Positions 17,615-26,700 of a DNA stretch of 64,000 bases are shown piece after piece. Position numbers and translations under genes: made by a program. Below the pieces are notes generated by a model. The model worked only from the letters and a program-made list of their open reading frames with translations. It searched no databases and was not told where the DNA came from. Within the stretch, counting starts at the first letter, position 1. The number at the start of each line of letters is the position of its first letter. The stretch comes from Gordonia humi. Lineage in GTDB: Bacteria > Actinomycetota > Actinomycetes > Mycobacteriales > Mycobacteriaceae. The stretch lies in contig NZ_JACIFP010000001.1 of the NCBI RefSeq assembly GCF_014197435.1, forward strand, positions 2,728,001 through 2,792,000, given 5' to 3'.

Positions 17615-18031
17615 TCAGGCGAAGGCGTACGGGGCCGGGAACCACCACTGATGGTCGAGCCAGGTCTGCACGAGGCGCGCCCCGGTGAGCCGCTCGACGC
17701 GGCGATGCGCGGCGGCGTCGAACCGCTCCCAGTAGACGCGGGCCGTCGACGCCGCACGCCGGATGAAGGCGAAGACGAACGACGTCACCCGATGCGCCCA
17801 GGCGAACTCGGTGGACAGCACCCCCAGGCCGAGGAAGAACGAGCCCCACCCGGGGCCGGGGATCGGCAGCGGGATCATCACGAGCCCCGCGAGGATGAGG
17901 ACGGTGCCGACGACGGCGACTCCGAATCGGTACAGGCGGTCGAGCGACCGGTGGCGACGGATCGCGTACCGCTGCTTTCGATGCCAGATCTTGATCCGCA
18001 GTCGAGTGCTCAAATCGCCGGCCTCTCTCAT
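17615..18031 (-). CDS. TIGR02611-type membrane protein, paralog 1
   Basis: This 138-residue protein has a basic N-terminus (RLRIKIWHRKQRYAIRRH), two hydrophobic segments around the hallmark IPLPIPGPGWGSFFLGLGVL, and STEFAWAHRVTSF. These identify the PGPGW-containing TIGR02611 family of small actinobacterial membrane proteins, whose function is unknown. A second copy with near-identical core motifs is at 23050-23532. The C-terminus is soluble and ends with DHQWWFPAPYAFA. The gene stands alone and converges on the CopD-CtaG gene. Confidence 0.85.
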   Translation of the reverse strand: MREAGDLSTRLRIKIWHRKQRYAIRRHRSLDRLYRFGVAVVGTVLILAGLVMIPLPIPGPGWGSFFLGLGVLSTEFAWAHRVTSFVFAFIRRAASTARVYWERFDAAAHRRVERLTGARLVQTWLDHQWWFPAPYAFA

Positions 18032-18116
18032 GTACGTACGTCGGTCCGAAGCGTGGTTCCGGATGCAGGGTCAACGGCCCGGAGTCGCACAGCGGTTCCC
18101 AGTGTGACATACGACA

Positions 18117-18135
18117 CCGTCTCAGTGTGAGACGG
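18117..18135. terminator. Short hairpin after the MarR gene
   Basis: CCGTCTCA and its perfect complement are separated by GTG, 18 bp past the stop of the minus-strand MarR gene. The stem is only 8 bp and could be a weak terminator or an operator for the TIGR02611 gene. Confidence 0.35.
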
Positions 18136-18152
18136 ATCGCCGGAATGTCGCC

Positions 18153-18602
18153 TCAGTCGACGGCCGACGCGGGAGGGGTCGAGTTGTAGCGGTGCAGCAG
18201 GCGGGCGAAGGTCGCGATGTCCTCCGGCGGCCAGTCGGACAGCAGCGCGGAGATCGCTGTCGCGCTCGCGTCGGAGATCTCGTCGAGCGTGGCCACGGCC
18301 CGGTCGGTGGGTTCGAGGCCGTGTCCGCGGGTGCTCCGGCCGTCGGCCGTGCCTGCGAGGAATCCTCGGCGGCGCAGCGCGCCGAGCTGTCTGCTGGCCG
18401 TCGACTTGTCGATCGCCGCGGTGACGGCGAGCTCGGCGGCGGTGATCCCCGGCGTGTCGTCGATGATCCGCAGCAGCGAGTACTCGGTGAACGTGAGCCC
18501 GTTGGCCGCATAGATTCCGCGCGCGCCGTTGCGCAGTCGGCGGGAGAGTGCGATCAGTTCGCGCTCGACGGTGATCAGGTCGTCTTGCTCGTATTCGGCC
18601 AT
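18153..18602 (-). CDS. MarR family transcriptional regulator
   Basis: This 149-residue protein has the MarR winged helix: LTFTEYSLLRIIDDTPGITAAELAV, then the recognition helix region DKSTASRQLGALRRRGFL and the wing DGRSTRGHGLEPTDRAV. Such proteins act as dimers and usually repress a divergent efflux or export gene until a ligand binds. It is divergent from a membrane permease gene at 18679, and two 7-8-bp inverted repeats lie in the gap, the first overlapping this gene's own ATG. This suggests autorepression and control of the permease. The ligand is unknown. Confidence 0.92.
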   Translation of the reverse strand: MAEYEQDDLITVERELIALSRRLRNGARGIYAANGLTFTEYSLLRIIDDTPGITAAELAVTAAIDKSTASRQLGALRRRGFLAGTADGRSTRGHGLEPTDRAVATLDEISDASATAISALLSDWPPEDIATFARLLHRYNSTPPASAVD

Positions 18603-18645
18603 AGTTGTATATTACAACTCAGTTGCTAGTTGCACTATGCAACTA
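18602..18645. promoter_or_regulatory. Two MarR operators between divergent genes
   Basis: Operator 1 (18603-18619) is AGTTGTA-TAT-TACAACT, a perfect 7-bp dyad overlapping the MarR start codon. Operator 2 (18627-18645) is TAGTTGCA-CTA-TGCAACTA, a perfect 8-bp dyad. They share the consensus AGTTGYA-N3-TRCAACT and their centres are 25 bp apart. The region is much richer in A/T than its surroundings. Assignment to the adjacent MarR protein is inferred from position. Confidence 0.75.
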
Positions 18646-18678
18646 CTGATTCTCCTCATCGAAAGGTCCTCTGCGCCG

Positions 18679-19722
18679 ATGTCCGCCAGCCCCAGTCCGG
18701 CATTGCCGGTCAAGACGATCGCCTCCCATGTCGTGGTCCCCGCACTGATCGGTGTGGTGATGGCTCTGTGCTACCTGGGCGGGTTCGGCAGACCCGATCC
18801 GCACGAGCTGCCCGTCGACATCGTCGGACCGGTGTCGTCGTCGCAGCAGGTGGGGCAGGAGCTGTCCGCGACGCTCGGCGACAAGGTCGAGTTCGGGTAC
18901 GTCGAGACCGTCGACGAGGCCCGTCGCGCCGTCGAGAGCCGTGAGGTCTCGGCCGCCTTCGTTCCGCGCGTCGATCATGCCGAACTGCTGGTGTCGTCGG
19001 CCGCCGGTGATCCGACGGCCATGGTCGCCGAACGGATCTTCGGCGCCGTCGCGGGGGAGTCGCAGACGAGACTGGTGATCACCGATGTGGTTCCCGCCGA
19101 CGCGGACCGCGATCCGTCGGGGCAGAGCCTGTTCTTCCTTCTCGTCGCGCTAACCGTCGGTGCGTACGGAACCGGTATCGCGATCGCGGTGGCCGGCGGC
19201 GGGCGTGCGTTGCGCGTGCGGCTCGCGTTCGCCGCGGTCGGCGCCGTGGTGGTCTCGGCCGCAGTGGTCGCGATCGCCGCCGGGTTCGACGTCCTGCCCG
19301 GTTCGGGGTGGGAGGTGTACGGACTGGCCGTCCCGTACGCGCTCACGACGATGCTCTTCGCGATCGGCCTGCACCCGCTGATCGGCCGGTTCACGACATT
19401 CGCGATGGTGACGATCTTCGTGGGACTGAACTTCACCTCGAGCGGCGGTGTGTTCGCCCCCGCACTGCAACCGGCGTTCTTCGGCGCGCTGCACGAGTTC
19501 TGGATCGGTGCCGGATTCAACGAGGCGGCGCGGAATCTGGCCTACTTCCCGAGCCTGAGCATCGCGGGCGAGCTCGGCAAACTGATCGGCTGGCTCGTCG
19601 TCGCGGCAGTGCTCGTCGGTGTCGCCGAGGTGGTCGACCGGCGTCGCCGCGCGACCCTCCGGCCGGCGCCGGAGCCGTCGGTGGAGCAGCTGGAGGAGTT
19701 GGCGGAGGAGGTCGTCGCGTGA
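18679..19722 (+). CDS. YhgE/Pip-like (DUF3533-type) membrane permease
   Basis: This protein of about 347 residues has one N-terminal TM segment (HVVVPALIGVVMALCYLGGF), a large extracytoplasmic domain of about 140 residues, then about five TM segments and a C-terminal acidic helix. This layout and the phrase AAFVPRVDHAELLVSSAAG match the ABC-2-like membrane proteins of the YhgE/DUF3533 group, which often sit next to MarR or TetR regulators and are linked to export or drug tolerance. ATG 18679 with GAAAGG 12 nt upstream is used; an in-frame ATG at 18637 falls within the operator. It is probably derepressed when MarR leaves the operators. Confidence 0.75.
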   Translation: MSASPSPALPVKTIASHVVVPALIGVVMALCYLGGFGRPDPHELPVDIVGPVSSSQQVGQELSATLGDKVEFGYVETVDEARRAVESREVSAAFVPRVDHAELLVSSAAGDPTAMVAERIFGAVAGESQTRLVITDVVPADADRDPSGQSLFFLLVALTVGAYGTGIAIAVAGGGRALRVRLAFAAVGAVVVSAAVVAIAAGFDVLPGSGWEVYGLAVPYALTTMLFAIGLHPLIGRFTTFAMVTIFVGLNFTSSGGVFAPALQPAFFGALHEFWIGAGFNEAARNLAYFPSLSIAGELGKLIGWLVVAAVLVGVAEVVDRRRRATLRPAPEPSVEQLEELAEEVVA

Positions 19723-19889
19723 GCGGTACGGCGCGGTCCTGATTCGGGCGGCGCACCCGGCGGCGACCGTTGACGTCGGCGTGGGCGTCTGCCGATAGGA
19801 TGGGCGTCGAACCATGCCGACCCGCGACGAGCACGGTCGGCGAGCATGTCCGAAACCGCAGCGATGGCTGCAGGCAGGAGCGATTACCG

Positions 19890-21566
19890 GTGGCCGGTGA
19901 GTTCATATACACGATGAAGAAGGTCCGAAAGGCGCATGGCGACAAGGTCATCCTCGACGACGTCACCATGAGCTTCTACCCGGGCGCCAAGATCGGTGTC
20001 GTCGGGCCGAACGGTGCCGGTAAGTCGTCGATCCTGAAGATCATGGCCGGCCTGGACCAGCCGTCGAACGGTGAGGCGTTCCTCGATCCCGAGGCGACGG
20101 TCGGCATCCTCATGCAGGAGCCGGAGCTCAACGAGGAGAAGACGGTCAAGGAGAACGTCGAGGAGGGGATGGGCGAGATCGGCGTCAAGCTCGCCCGCTT
20201 CAACGAGATCGCCGAACTGATGGCGACCGACTACTCCGATGAGCTCATGGAGGAGATGGGCAAGCTCCAGGAGGATCTGGACAACGCCGACGCATGGGAT
20301 CTGGACAGCCAGATCGACCAGGCCATGGACGCACTGCGCTGCCCGCCCGGCGATTCGCCGGTCACCCACCTCTCCGGCGGTGAGCGACGCCGCGTCGCAC
20401 TGTGCCGACTCCTGCTGAGCAAGCCCGATCTGCTGCTCCTCGACGAGCCGACCAACCACCTCGACGCCGAGTCGGTGCTGTGGCTCGAGCAGTTCCTCGC
20501 GAATTACGAGGGCGCCGTCCTGGCCGTCACGCACGACCGCTACTTCCTCGACCACGTCGCGGGCTGGATCTGCGAGGTCGACCGCGGCAAGCTCCACCCG
20601 TACGAGGGCAACTACTCGACCTACCTGGAGAAGAAGGCCGAGCGACTCGAGGTCCAGGGCAAGAAGGATCAGAAGCTGCAGAAGCGCCTCAAGGAGGAGC
20701 TCGAGTGGGTCCGGTCGGGTTCCAAGGCCCGTCAGACCAAGAACAAGGCTCGTCTGGCCCGCTACGACGAGATGGTCACCGAAGCCGAGAAGCACCGCAA
20801 ACTCGACTTCGAGGAGATCCAGATCCCGACGCCGCCGCGTCTGGGCAACGTCGTCGTCGAGGTGAACAACCTCGACAAGGGCTTCGACGGCCGCGTCTTG
20901 ATCAAGGATCTGTCGTTCACGCTGCCGCGCAACGGCATCGTCGGCGTGATCGGTCCGAACGGTGTCGGTAAGACCACGCTGTTCAAGACCATCGTCGGAC
21001 TCGAGGAGCCCGACTCGGGGTCGGTCAAGGTCGGCGAGACGGTCAAGCTGAGCTACGTCGATCAGAACCGCGCCAACATCGACCCGAAGAAGACCGTGTG
21101 GGAGGTCGTCTCCGACGGTCTGGACTACATCGAGGTCGGGCAGAACGAGATGCCGTCGCGGGCATACGTGAGCGCGTTCGGTTTCAAGGGACCCGATCAG
21201 CAGAAGCCGTCGGAGGTCCTCTCCGGTGGTGAGCGCAACCGGCTGAACCTCGCGCTGACCCTGAAGGAGGGCGGCAACCTGATCCTGCTGGACGAGCCGA
21301 CCAACGACCTGGACGTCGAGACCCTGAGTTCGCTGGAGAACGCCCTCGAACAGTTCCCGGGCTGCGCCGTCGTGATCTCCCACGACCGCTGGTTCCTGGA
21401 CCGGACCTGTACGCACATCCTCGCGTGGGAGGGCAACGTCTCCGAGGGCCAGTGGTTCTGGTTCGAGGGCAACTTCGAGGCCTACGAGGCCAACAAGGTG
21501 GATCGTCTCGGTGCCGAGGCCGCTCGCCCGCACCGCGTGACGCACCGCAAGCTCACCCGCGACTGA
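19890..21566 (+). CDS. ettA: Energy-dependent translational throttle protein EttA (ABC-F ATPase)
   Basis: This 558-residue soluble ABC-F protein has two ATPase domains: Walker A GPNGAGKSS near residue 39 and GPNGVGKTT near 354, with signatures LSGGERRRV near 160 and LSGGERNRL near 443. The linker between them is the charged helical P-site tRNA-interacting motif (YLEKKAERLEVQGKK). EttA binds the ribosomal E site and gates entry into elongation according to ATP/ADP ratio. The GTG start at 19890 follows CAGGAG by 9 nt and gives the canonical MAGEFIYTMKKV start. A terminator follows. Confidence 0.96.
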   Translation: MAGEFIYTMKKVRKAHGDKVILDDVTMSFYPGAKIGVVGPNGAGKSSILKIMAGLDQPSNGEAFLDPEATVGILMQEPELNEEKTVKENVEEGMGEIGVKLARFNEIAELMATDYSDELMEEMGKLQEDLDNADAWDLDSQIDQAMDALRCPPGDSPVTHLSGGERRRVALCRLLLSKPDLLLLDEPTNHLDAESVLWLEQFLANYEGAVLAVTHDRYFLDHVAGWICEVDRGKLHPYEGNYSTYLEKKAERLEVQGKKDQKLQKRLKEELEWVRSGSKARQTKNKARLARYDEMVTEAEKHRKLDFEEIQIPTPPRLGNVVVEVNNLDKGFDGRVLIKDLSFTLPRNGIVGVIGPNGVGKTTLFKTIVGLEEPDSGSVKVGETVKLSYVDQNRANIDPKKTVWEVVSDGLDYIEVGQNEMPSRAYVSAFGFKGPDQQKPSEVLSGGERNRLNLALTLKEGGNLILLDEPTNDLDVETLSSLENALEQFPGCAVVISHDRWFLDRTCTHILAWEGNVSEGQWFWFEGNFEAYEANKVDRLGAEAARPHRVTHRKLTRD

Positions 21567-21575
21567 CCCGTTCGC

Positions 21576-21620
21576 GCGAGAAGTCCCCGTCCGGCCACCC
21601 GCCGGGCGGGGACTTCTCGC
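21576..21620. terminator. Intrinsic terminator after ettA
   Basis: A 14-bp perfect stem GCGAGAAGTCCCCG with its complement ends at 21620. Further pairing continues inside it through a G-T wobble. It starts 10 bp after the ettA stop. Confidence 0.8.
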
Positions 21621-21655
21621 ATTCCGCGAGGGTTCGGACGATCGATTCTGGCGTG

Positions 21656-21684
21656 ATGATACAAACTATCGTAGTCTGTATCAT
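21656..21684. promoter_or_regulatory. 29-bp near-perfect palindrome upstream of the MpaB paralog
   Basis: The arms ATGATACAAACTA and TAGTCTGTATCAT, separated by TCG, match at 12 of 13 positions. The site is AT-rich and lies 45 bp before the MpaB gene start. Its size and symmetry are typical of TetR-family operators. No TetR gene is adjacent, so the regulator would act from elsewhere. Confidence 0.65.
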
Positions 21685-21728
21685 GTACGAGGGGTGGGAA
21701 CGCCTCTAGTCGGACGGAGGGGGCATTC

Positions 21729-22697
21729 ATGACCAGCGCGGAGCAGATCGACGCCGGCGACGAGCGGCAGCACAGCCCAAGCGTACGACGCGGCTATGTG
21801 CCGGACTGGCGTGATCGGACGCCGACTCTGACCACCGAGCAGACTCGCATCACCATCGTCACCCCGCCCCGCAAGCCGAACGACAAGTACCACCGAGCCG
21901 ATCTGCGGGATGCCTTCGACTTCTGGGCGGCCGCCGGCTCGGCGTCGAACGTCGCCATGCAGCTCGGCTGGCCCGAGGTGGCCTACGGAGTCATGGAGTC
22001 CAAGGTCGAGTCCGGCGCTCTCATGCATCACCCGTGGAAGCGGCTGCGCACCACGGCGACGTATCTGGCCGTCGCCGTGCTCGGCACCCAGGCCGAGCGC
22101 GACGCCTACCGCGACGCGATCAACACGGCGCATCGCCACGTGCGCAACGATGAGAACTCGCCGGTCAAGTACAACGCGTTCAACCGCGAACTCCAGATGT
22201 GGGTGGCCGCCTGCCTGTACATCGGTTTCGAGGACGCACACGAACTGCTGCACGGGAAGATGGACGCCGAACAGGCCGAGCAGTTCTACTCCCGTGCGAG
22301 TCAGCTCGGTACCACCCTGCAGGTGACCGAGGAGATGTGGCCGGCCACTCGCGGAGAATTCGACCACTACTGGAATGTCGCGTGCGAGCGCATCACCTAC
22401 GACGACACGCAGAAGCAGTTCATCAACGACCTGATCGACCTGCGGATGATCACGCCGGTGCTGGGACTTCCGCTGCGGAGTCTGCTGCGATTCCTGTCGA
22501 TCGGGACCCTGCCACCGTACTTCCGGGACGCACTCGACCTCCGGTGGCGACCCGTCGACCAGCGAAGATTCGACAACCTGTTCCTCTTCGTCGGGTTCGT
22601 CAACCGCTTCCTGCCGCGCCCGCTGCGCTTCGGGAGCTTCTACGCCAACATGTTCGATCTGCGCCGCAAGATCGCCAAGGACCGCCCCCTCATCTGA
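21729..22697 (+). CDS. MpaB/latex-clearing-type (DUF2236) oxygenase-like protein, paralog 2
   Basis: This 322-residue protein has the DUF2236 motifs: KRLRTTATYLAVAVLG (Arg, Thr, Tyr pattern), the His of INTAHRHVRN, and FNRELQMWVAACLY. These correspond to the haem-pocket region of Lcp, so a b-type haem oxygenase role is plausible; the substrate is unknown. It is a paralog of the protein at 11239-12171 but has an extra N-terminal segment of about 50 residues. ATG 21729 follows GGACGGAGGGGGC. It is preceded by a TetR-like palindrome and followed by two small membrane protein genes on the same strand, likely one operon. Confidence 0.8.
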   Translation: MTSAEQIDAGDERQHSPSVRRGYVPDWRDRTPTLTTEQTRITIVTPPRKPNDKYHRADLRDAFDFWAAAGSASNVAMQLGWPEVAYGVMESKVESGALMHHPWKRLRTTATYLAVAVLGTQAERDAYRDAINTAHRHVRNDENSPVKYNAFNRELQMWVAACLYIGFEDAHELLHGKMDAEQAEQFYSRASQLGTTLQVTEEMWPATRGEFDHYWNVACERITYDDTQKQFINDLIDLRMITPVLGLPLRSLLRFLSIGTLPPYFRDALDLRWRPVDQRRFDNLFLFVGFVNRFLPRPLRFGSFYANMFDLRRKIAKDRPLI

Positions 22698-22763
22698 GCG
22701 CGCTCGTCCCGCCGCGCGTTCCCCACCTCGCGCGTTCCCCACCTATCGAAAAGGTTCACTTCT

Positions 22764-22991
22764 GTGTGGAAGTACATCTCCAAGGCGCTCGATCACGAGA
22801 TGAAGGTGTCCGAGTTCCTCGGCGCCCTGATCCTGATCGGCATCCCGTACGGCATCGTCGGCATCGTCTGGACGTTGACGCACACGTCCCACCTGGCCGA
22901 CGTCGACGATCCGATCGACAAGGTGGTCTCGTTCCTCGGCGCCATCGTCTGCTGGCCGGTGTTGACGTTCTCGAACGTCACGATGACGTAG
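22764..22991 (+). CDS. Small membrane protein of unknown function
   Basis: This 75-residue protein starts at GTG 22764 (MWKYISKALDHEM) about 9 nt after AAAGG. It has two hydrophobic segments, LGALILIGIPYGIVGIVWTL and VVSFLGAIVCWPVLTF, joined by an acidic loop. I recognise no characterised family. It lies 66 bp after the MpaB paralog and 10 bp before the next small membrane gene, so it may assist that oxygenase or share its regulation. Confidence 0.65.
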   Translation: MWKYISKALDHEMKVSEFLGALILIGIPYGIVGIVWTLTHTSHLADVDDPIDKVVSFLGAIVCWPVLTFSNVTMT

Positions 22992-23001
22992 GGGAGGCCT
23001 C

Positions 23002-23199
23002 ATGATGCTCGTGGTGCAACTCATCGACGCCGTCGTCGAATTCGTGAAGCTACTCGTCGGCGCGCCGGGCCGCCGGAACGTCGTCGCGCGGATCGTCGCC
23101 TGGCTGCTCGTACTGACTCTCGTCGCGGCCGCGATCGGACTCATCGCGTGGGGGATCTCGCTGATCCCGACGCTCATCGACGCCCTCAACGGCGACTGA
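23002..23199 (+). CDS. Small membrane protein of unknown function
   Basis: This 65-residue protein has an amphipathic N-terminus (LVVQLIDAVVEFVKLLVG) and one clear TM segment (AWLLVLTLVAAAIGLIAWGI). ATG 23002 follows GGGGAGG at good spacing, and the gene begins 10 bp after the preceding small membrane gene. Its 3' part (23050-23199) is antisense to the tail of the TIGR02611 gene on the other strand. No known family is recognised. Confidence 0.6.
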   Translation: MMLVVQLIDAVVEFVKLLVGAPGRRNVVARIVAWLLVLTLVAAAIGLIAWGISLIPTLIDALNGD

Positions 23200-23532
23200 G
23201 TCGCGGGGACGGCCGAATCTCGCACGCCAGGCCCGCACGACGCGTTCGGTGGTCCGCGCCCGCCACGCGTTGGCGCGGCGCAGCTGTCGTCGCAGAAACG
23301 AGGTGACCCGGTGCGCCCACGCGAACTCGGTCGACAGGACCGCCAACCCCAGGAACAGCATGACCCAGCCGGGCCCCGGGATCGGCAGCGGGATCATCGC
23401 CAGTCCGCCCAACATCATCAGCCCGCCGACGACGCCGACGGCCGCGCGATAGGTGCGGTCCAGATGCGGGTTCTGCCGGATCGCGTACCGCCGGCGTCGA
23501 TGCCAGATCTTGATACGCAGACGCAGCGGCAC
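23050..23532 (-). CDS. TIGR02611-type membrane protein, paralog 2
   Basis: The first 105 or so residues match paralog 1 closely: RLRIKIWHRRRRYAIRQ, then MIPLPIPGPGWVMLFLGLAV and STEFAWAHRVTSF. The family is small actinobacterial membrane proteins of unknown role. The last 50 residues are a low-complexity charged tail (many Arg, Asp, Glu) that is simply the reverse of the coding sequence of the small membrane protein at 23002-23199, so the real functional part may end near residue 110. It is divergent from gdh, with 226 bp between the starts. Confidence 0.8.
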   Translation of the reverse strand: MPLRLRIKIWHRRRRYAIRQNPHLDRTYRAAVGVVGGLMMLGGLAMIPLPIPGPGWVMLFLGLAVLSTEFAWAHRVTSFLRRQLRRANAWRARTTERVVRAWRARFGRPRDSVAVEGVDERRDQRDPPRDESDRGRDESQYEQPGDDPRDDVPAARRADE

Positions 23533-23758
23533 GGCCGACCTCTCTCAGCGCTGCCGGACGACAGCGACACGACCGAGTATAAGGAGGCCGCTGATCACGC
23601 CGCTGGAGTTCGACGACGGCGCGCTGATCGATCTGCTCGCGGGGCCGCGGGGTCGAGCGGTCTCCCGGTTGCGGGTGGGGCCTGCGTGATCGATCGACCG
23701 GCGGACACCGCCGAGCCCCCGTACCCTGTCGGGTAGTCGATCGAGAGGTGTGGCACCG

Positions 23759-26700
23759 ATGGGATCCGAACTCACGGCACAGTATCTGGCGGGCATCGGA
23801 GAACAACCGGACGAACGACGACAACAGCAACTGGCCCGGCATCTGGCGGTGGGTGCCGTCCGGACGCCGGGCCGGACTCGTCTGGCGGCGACTCGCCTCG
23901 ACGACGGCGCGATCGAGGTGCAAGCGGTGCTCGAGGACGTGCCGCTGCTGGTGGAGTCGATTCTCACGGTGGTCGACGCCGCGGGCTATACCGTGATCCG
24001 GACCGATCATCCGCAGCTGACCGTCGTACGCGACGGCGACGGTCGCCGCGTCGACGATCCGGCGGCGGGCGACGCCGTCGCGGAGTCGTGGATCACCCTG
24101 GTGATCGCTCCCGACCCGGACGCCGACCTCGACGCACTCGCCGACGCGGTGACCGTCGCCGCGAACCGCGCGACGACGGTCCGCGACGACACCCCGGCCA
24201 TGCGCGAACGCCTCGCCGAGGTCGTCCTCGCGCTCGCCGACACCGACGCCGACCTCGAAAACGTTCGACTGCTGGAGTGGCTCGCGGAGCGGACCAACTT
24301 CGTCGGAGTCGGCTACCGCGCGGCCACCGCCGATCCGGAATCCGGTGCGACGCTCGGCGTCTGGCGGGACCGCACCACTCACCGGCCGAGACCGGTGACC
24401 GCCGACACCGGTGTCGCGATCGACCGTGTCTGGCTGCCGACCGGGCTGCTCCGTCGCCAGTTCCCGATTCTGGTCCGCACCACCCACGACGGCGTCGAGC
24501 ACCAGTTCCTCGGCATCATCACCTCGGCGGGACTGCACCAGTCGGTGCACGAGATCCCCGTCGTACGGGGTAAGGCGCAGTATGTGCTCGACGAACTCGG
24601 CTACGTCGCCGACTCCTACGGCGGCATGGCCACGGTCGAACTGCTGCAGTCGTTCCCGCTGATCGAACTGTTCGCGGTGCCTGCCGACGAACTCGTCGCG
24701 CTGATCCGCGACCTGCTCGGCGCGCAGGCGGCCCGCACCCCGCGCTTCCATGTCCGCCCGGGAGTGGACGGGCACACCGTCTCCGCACTGGTCTTCATGC
24801 CGCGCGAGGCGTACTCGACGGCCGTGCGCATCAAGGTCAGCGAGATCATCAGGACCTCTCACGGCGGTCACGAGAGCGAGTTCATGACGCGCTTGTCGCA
24901 GTCGCCGCTCGCCCAACTGCAGTTGCTGATGCACGTGCCGCATCCGGTGGTCCTCGACGACGCCGAGGGCCGCTCGTGCGTGGCGCGGCTCGCCGACGCC
25001 GTCCGGACCTGGGACGATCGGGTCCGCGAACGACTCGCCGTCGACGCACCCTCGCTGCGGCTGCTCGGCGCCGTATCCGAGCGGTACCGCGACGGCCGCG
25101 AGCCGGCCGACGCCGCGGTGGATCTGCCGATCGCCGCGACCCTGCCCGCGGACGGGATGCACGTGCGCGTCGACGCTCGCTCGGATGCGGAGTGGACGTT
25201 CACGCTGTACCTGTGCGATCGCCGTGCCGCCCTCACCGACGTCCTGCCCATGCTGCAGAGCCTCGGCCTGACGGTGGTCGACGAGCATCCGTTCACCGTC
25301 GACCGCCCCGACGGCCTCGAAGTGGGCGTCTACGAGTTCACCGTGGCGCCGCGGCCGGGACTCGTCGTCGACGACTCCCCGGATCTGCCCGCGCGCGTCG
25401 CGGACGCCTTCGAGCAGATGTGGCGCGGCGAGGCCGACGTCGACGGACTCGGCGAGCTCGTACTGCGCGCGGGACTCTCCGCCCGCTGGGTCGCGATGCT
25501 GCGCACGTACGCGCGCTACCTCGCGCAATGCGGGTTCGGGTACAGCCTCGCGCACATCGCGGGCGTCCTCGGCGATCACCGGGAGGCCACCGCGGCCGTC
25601 GTCGCCGAGTTCGAGGCGAGTCTGCATCCCGAGTTCGCCGACGCCGACCGTCGGTCCGTCGCGGCGGCGCATCTCGACGAGCAGATCGCCGCCATCCTCA
25701 GCCTGGACGCCGACCGGGTGTTCTCGGCGTTCGCGGCCCTGGTCCGGGCGACGCTGCGCACCAGTTTCTACGCCGAGGCCGACACCTGGACCCGGCCCAC
25801 GATCGCGGTGAAGCTCGCGACCGAGCGGATCCCGCAGGCCCCGCAGCCGCGCCCGGCGTACGAGATCTTCGTGCACTCGCCGCTGGTGGAGGGCGTGCAC
25901 CTGCGGTTCGGCGACGTCGCGCGCGGCGGTCTGCGCTGGTCCGACCGCCGTGAGGACTTCCGCACCGAGATCCTCGGGCTGGTGAAGGCCCAGGCGGTGA
26001 AGAACGCGGTGATCGTGCCGGTCGGAGCCAAGGGCGGGTTCGTCGTGCGTCGCGGTCCCGCGACCCGCGACGAGGCGATCGAATGCTATCGAGCGTTCAT
26101 CGCCTCGCTCCTGGGGCTTACCGACGATCTCGACCCGGTGACCGGTGAGGTGATCGCGCCCGCGCGCGTCGTACGACGCGACGGCGACGACCCGTACCTG
26201 GTGGTGGCCGCGGACAAGGGCACCGCGTCGTTCTCCGACATCGCCAACGAGGTGTCCGCGCGCCGCGGATTCTGGCTCGGCGACGCCTTCGCCTCCGGCG
26301 GATCGGTCGGCTACGACCACAAGGCCATGGGAATCACCGCGCGCGGCGCCTGGGAGTCGGTGAAGCGTCACTTCCGCGAGATGGGTGTGGACGTGCAGAC
26401 CCAGGACTTCACCGCGGTCGGCGTCGGCGACATGAGCGGCGACGTCTTCGGCAACGGCATGCTCGCCTCCCGACACACCCGACTGATCGCCGCCTTCGAC
26501 CACCGGCACGTATTCGTCGACCCCGACCCGGATCCGGCGGCGTCGTACGCCGAACGCGAGCGCCTGTTCGGACTTCCGCGGTCCTCCTGGGCGGACTACG
26601 ACCCGACACTCGTCTCGGCCGGCGGGGGCGTGTGGTCGCGGGAGGTCAAGGCGATTCCGATCAGCCCGCAGATGCGGCGCGCCCTGGGCCTCGACGACGA

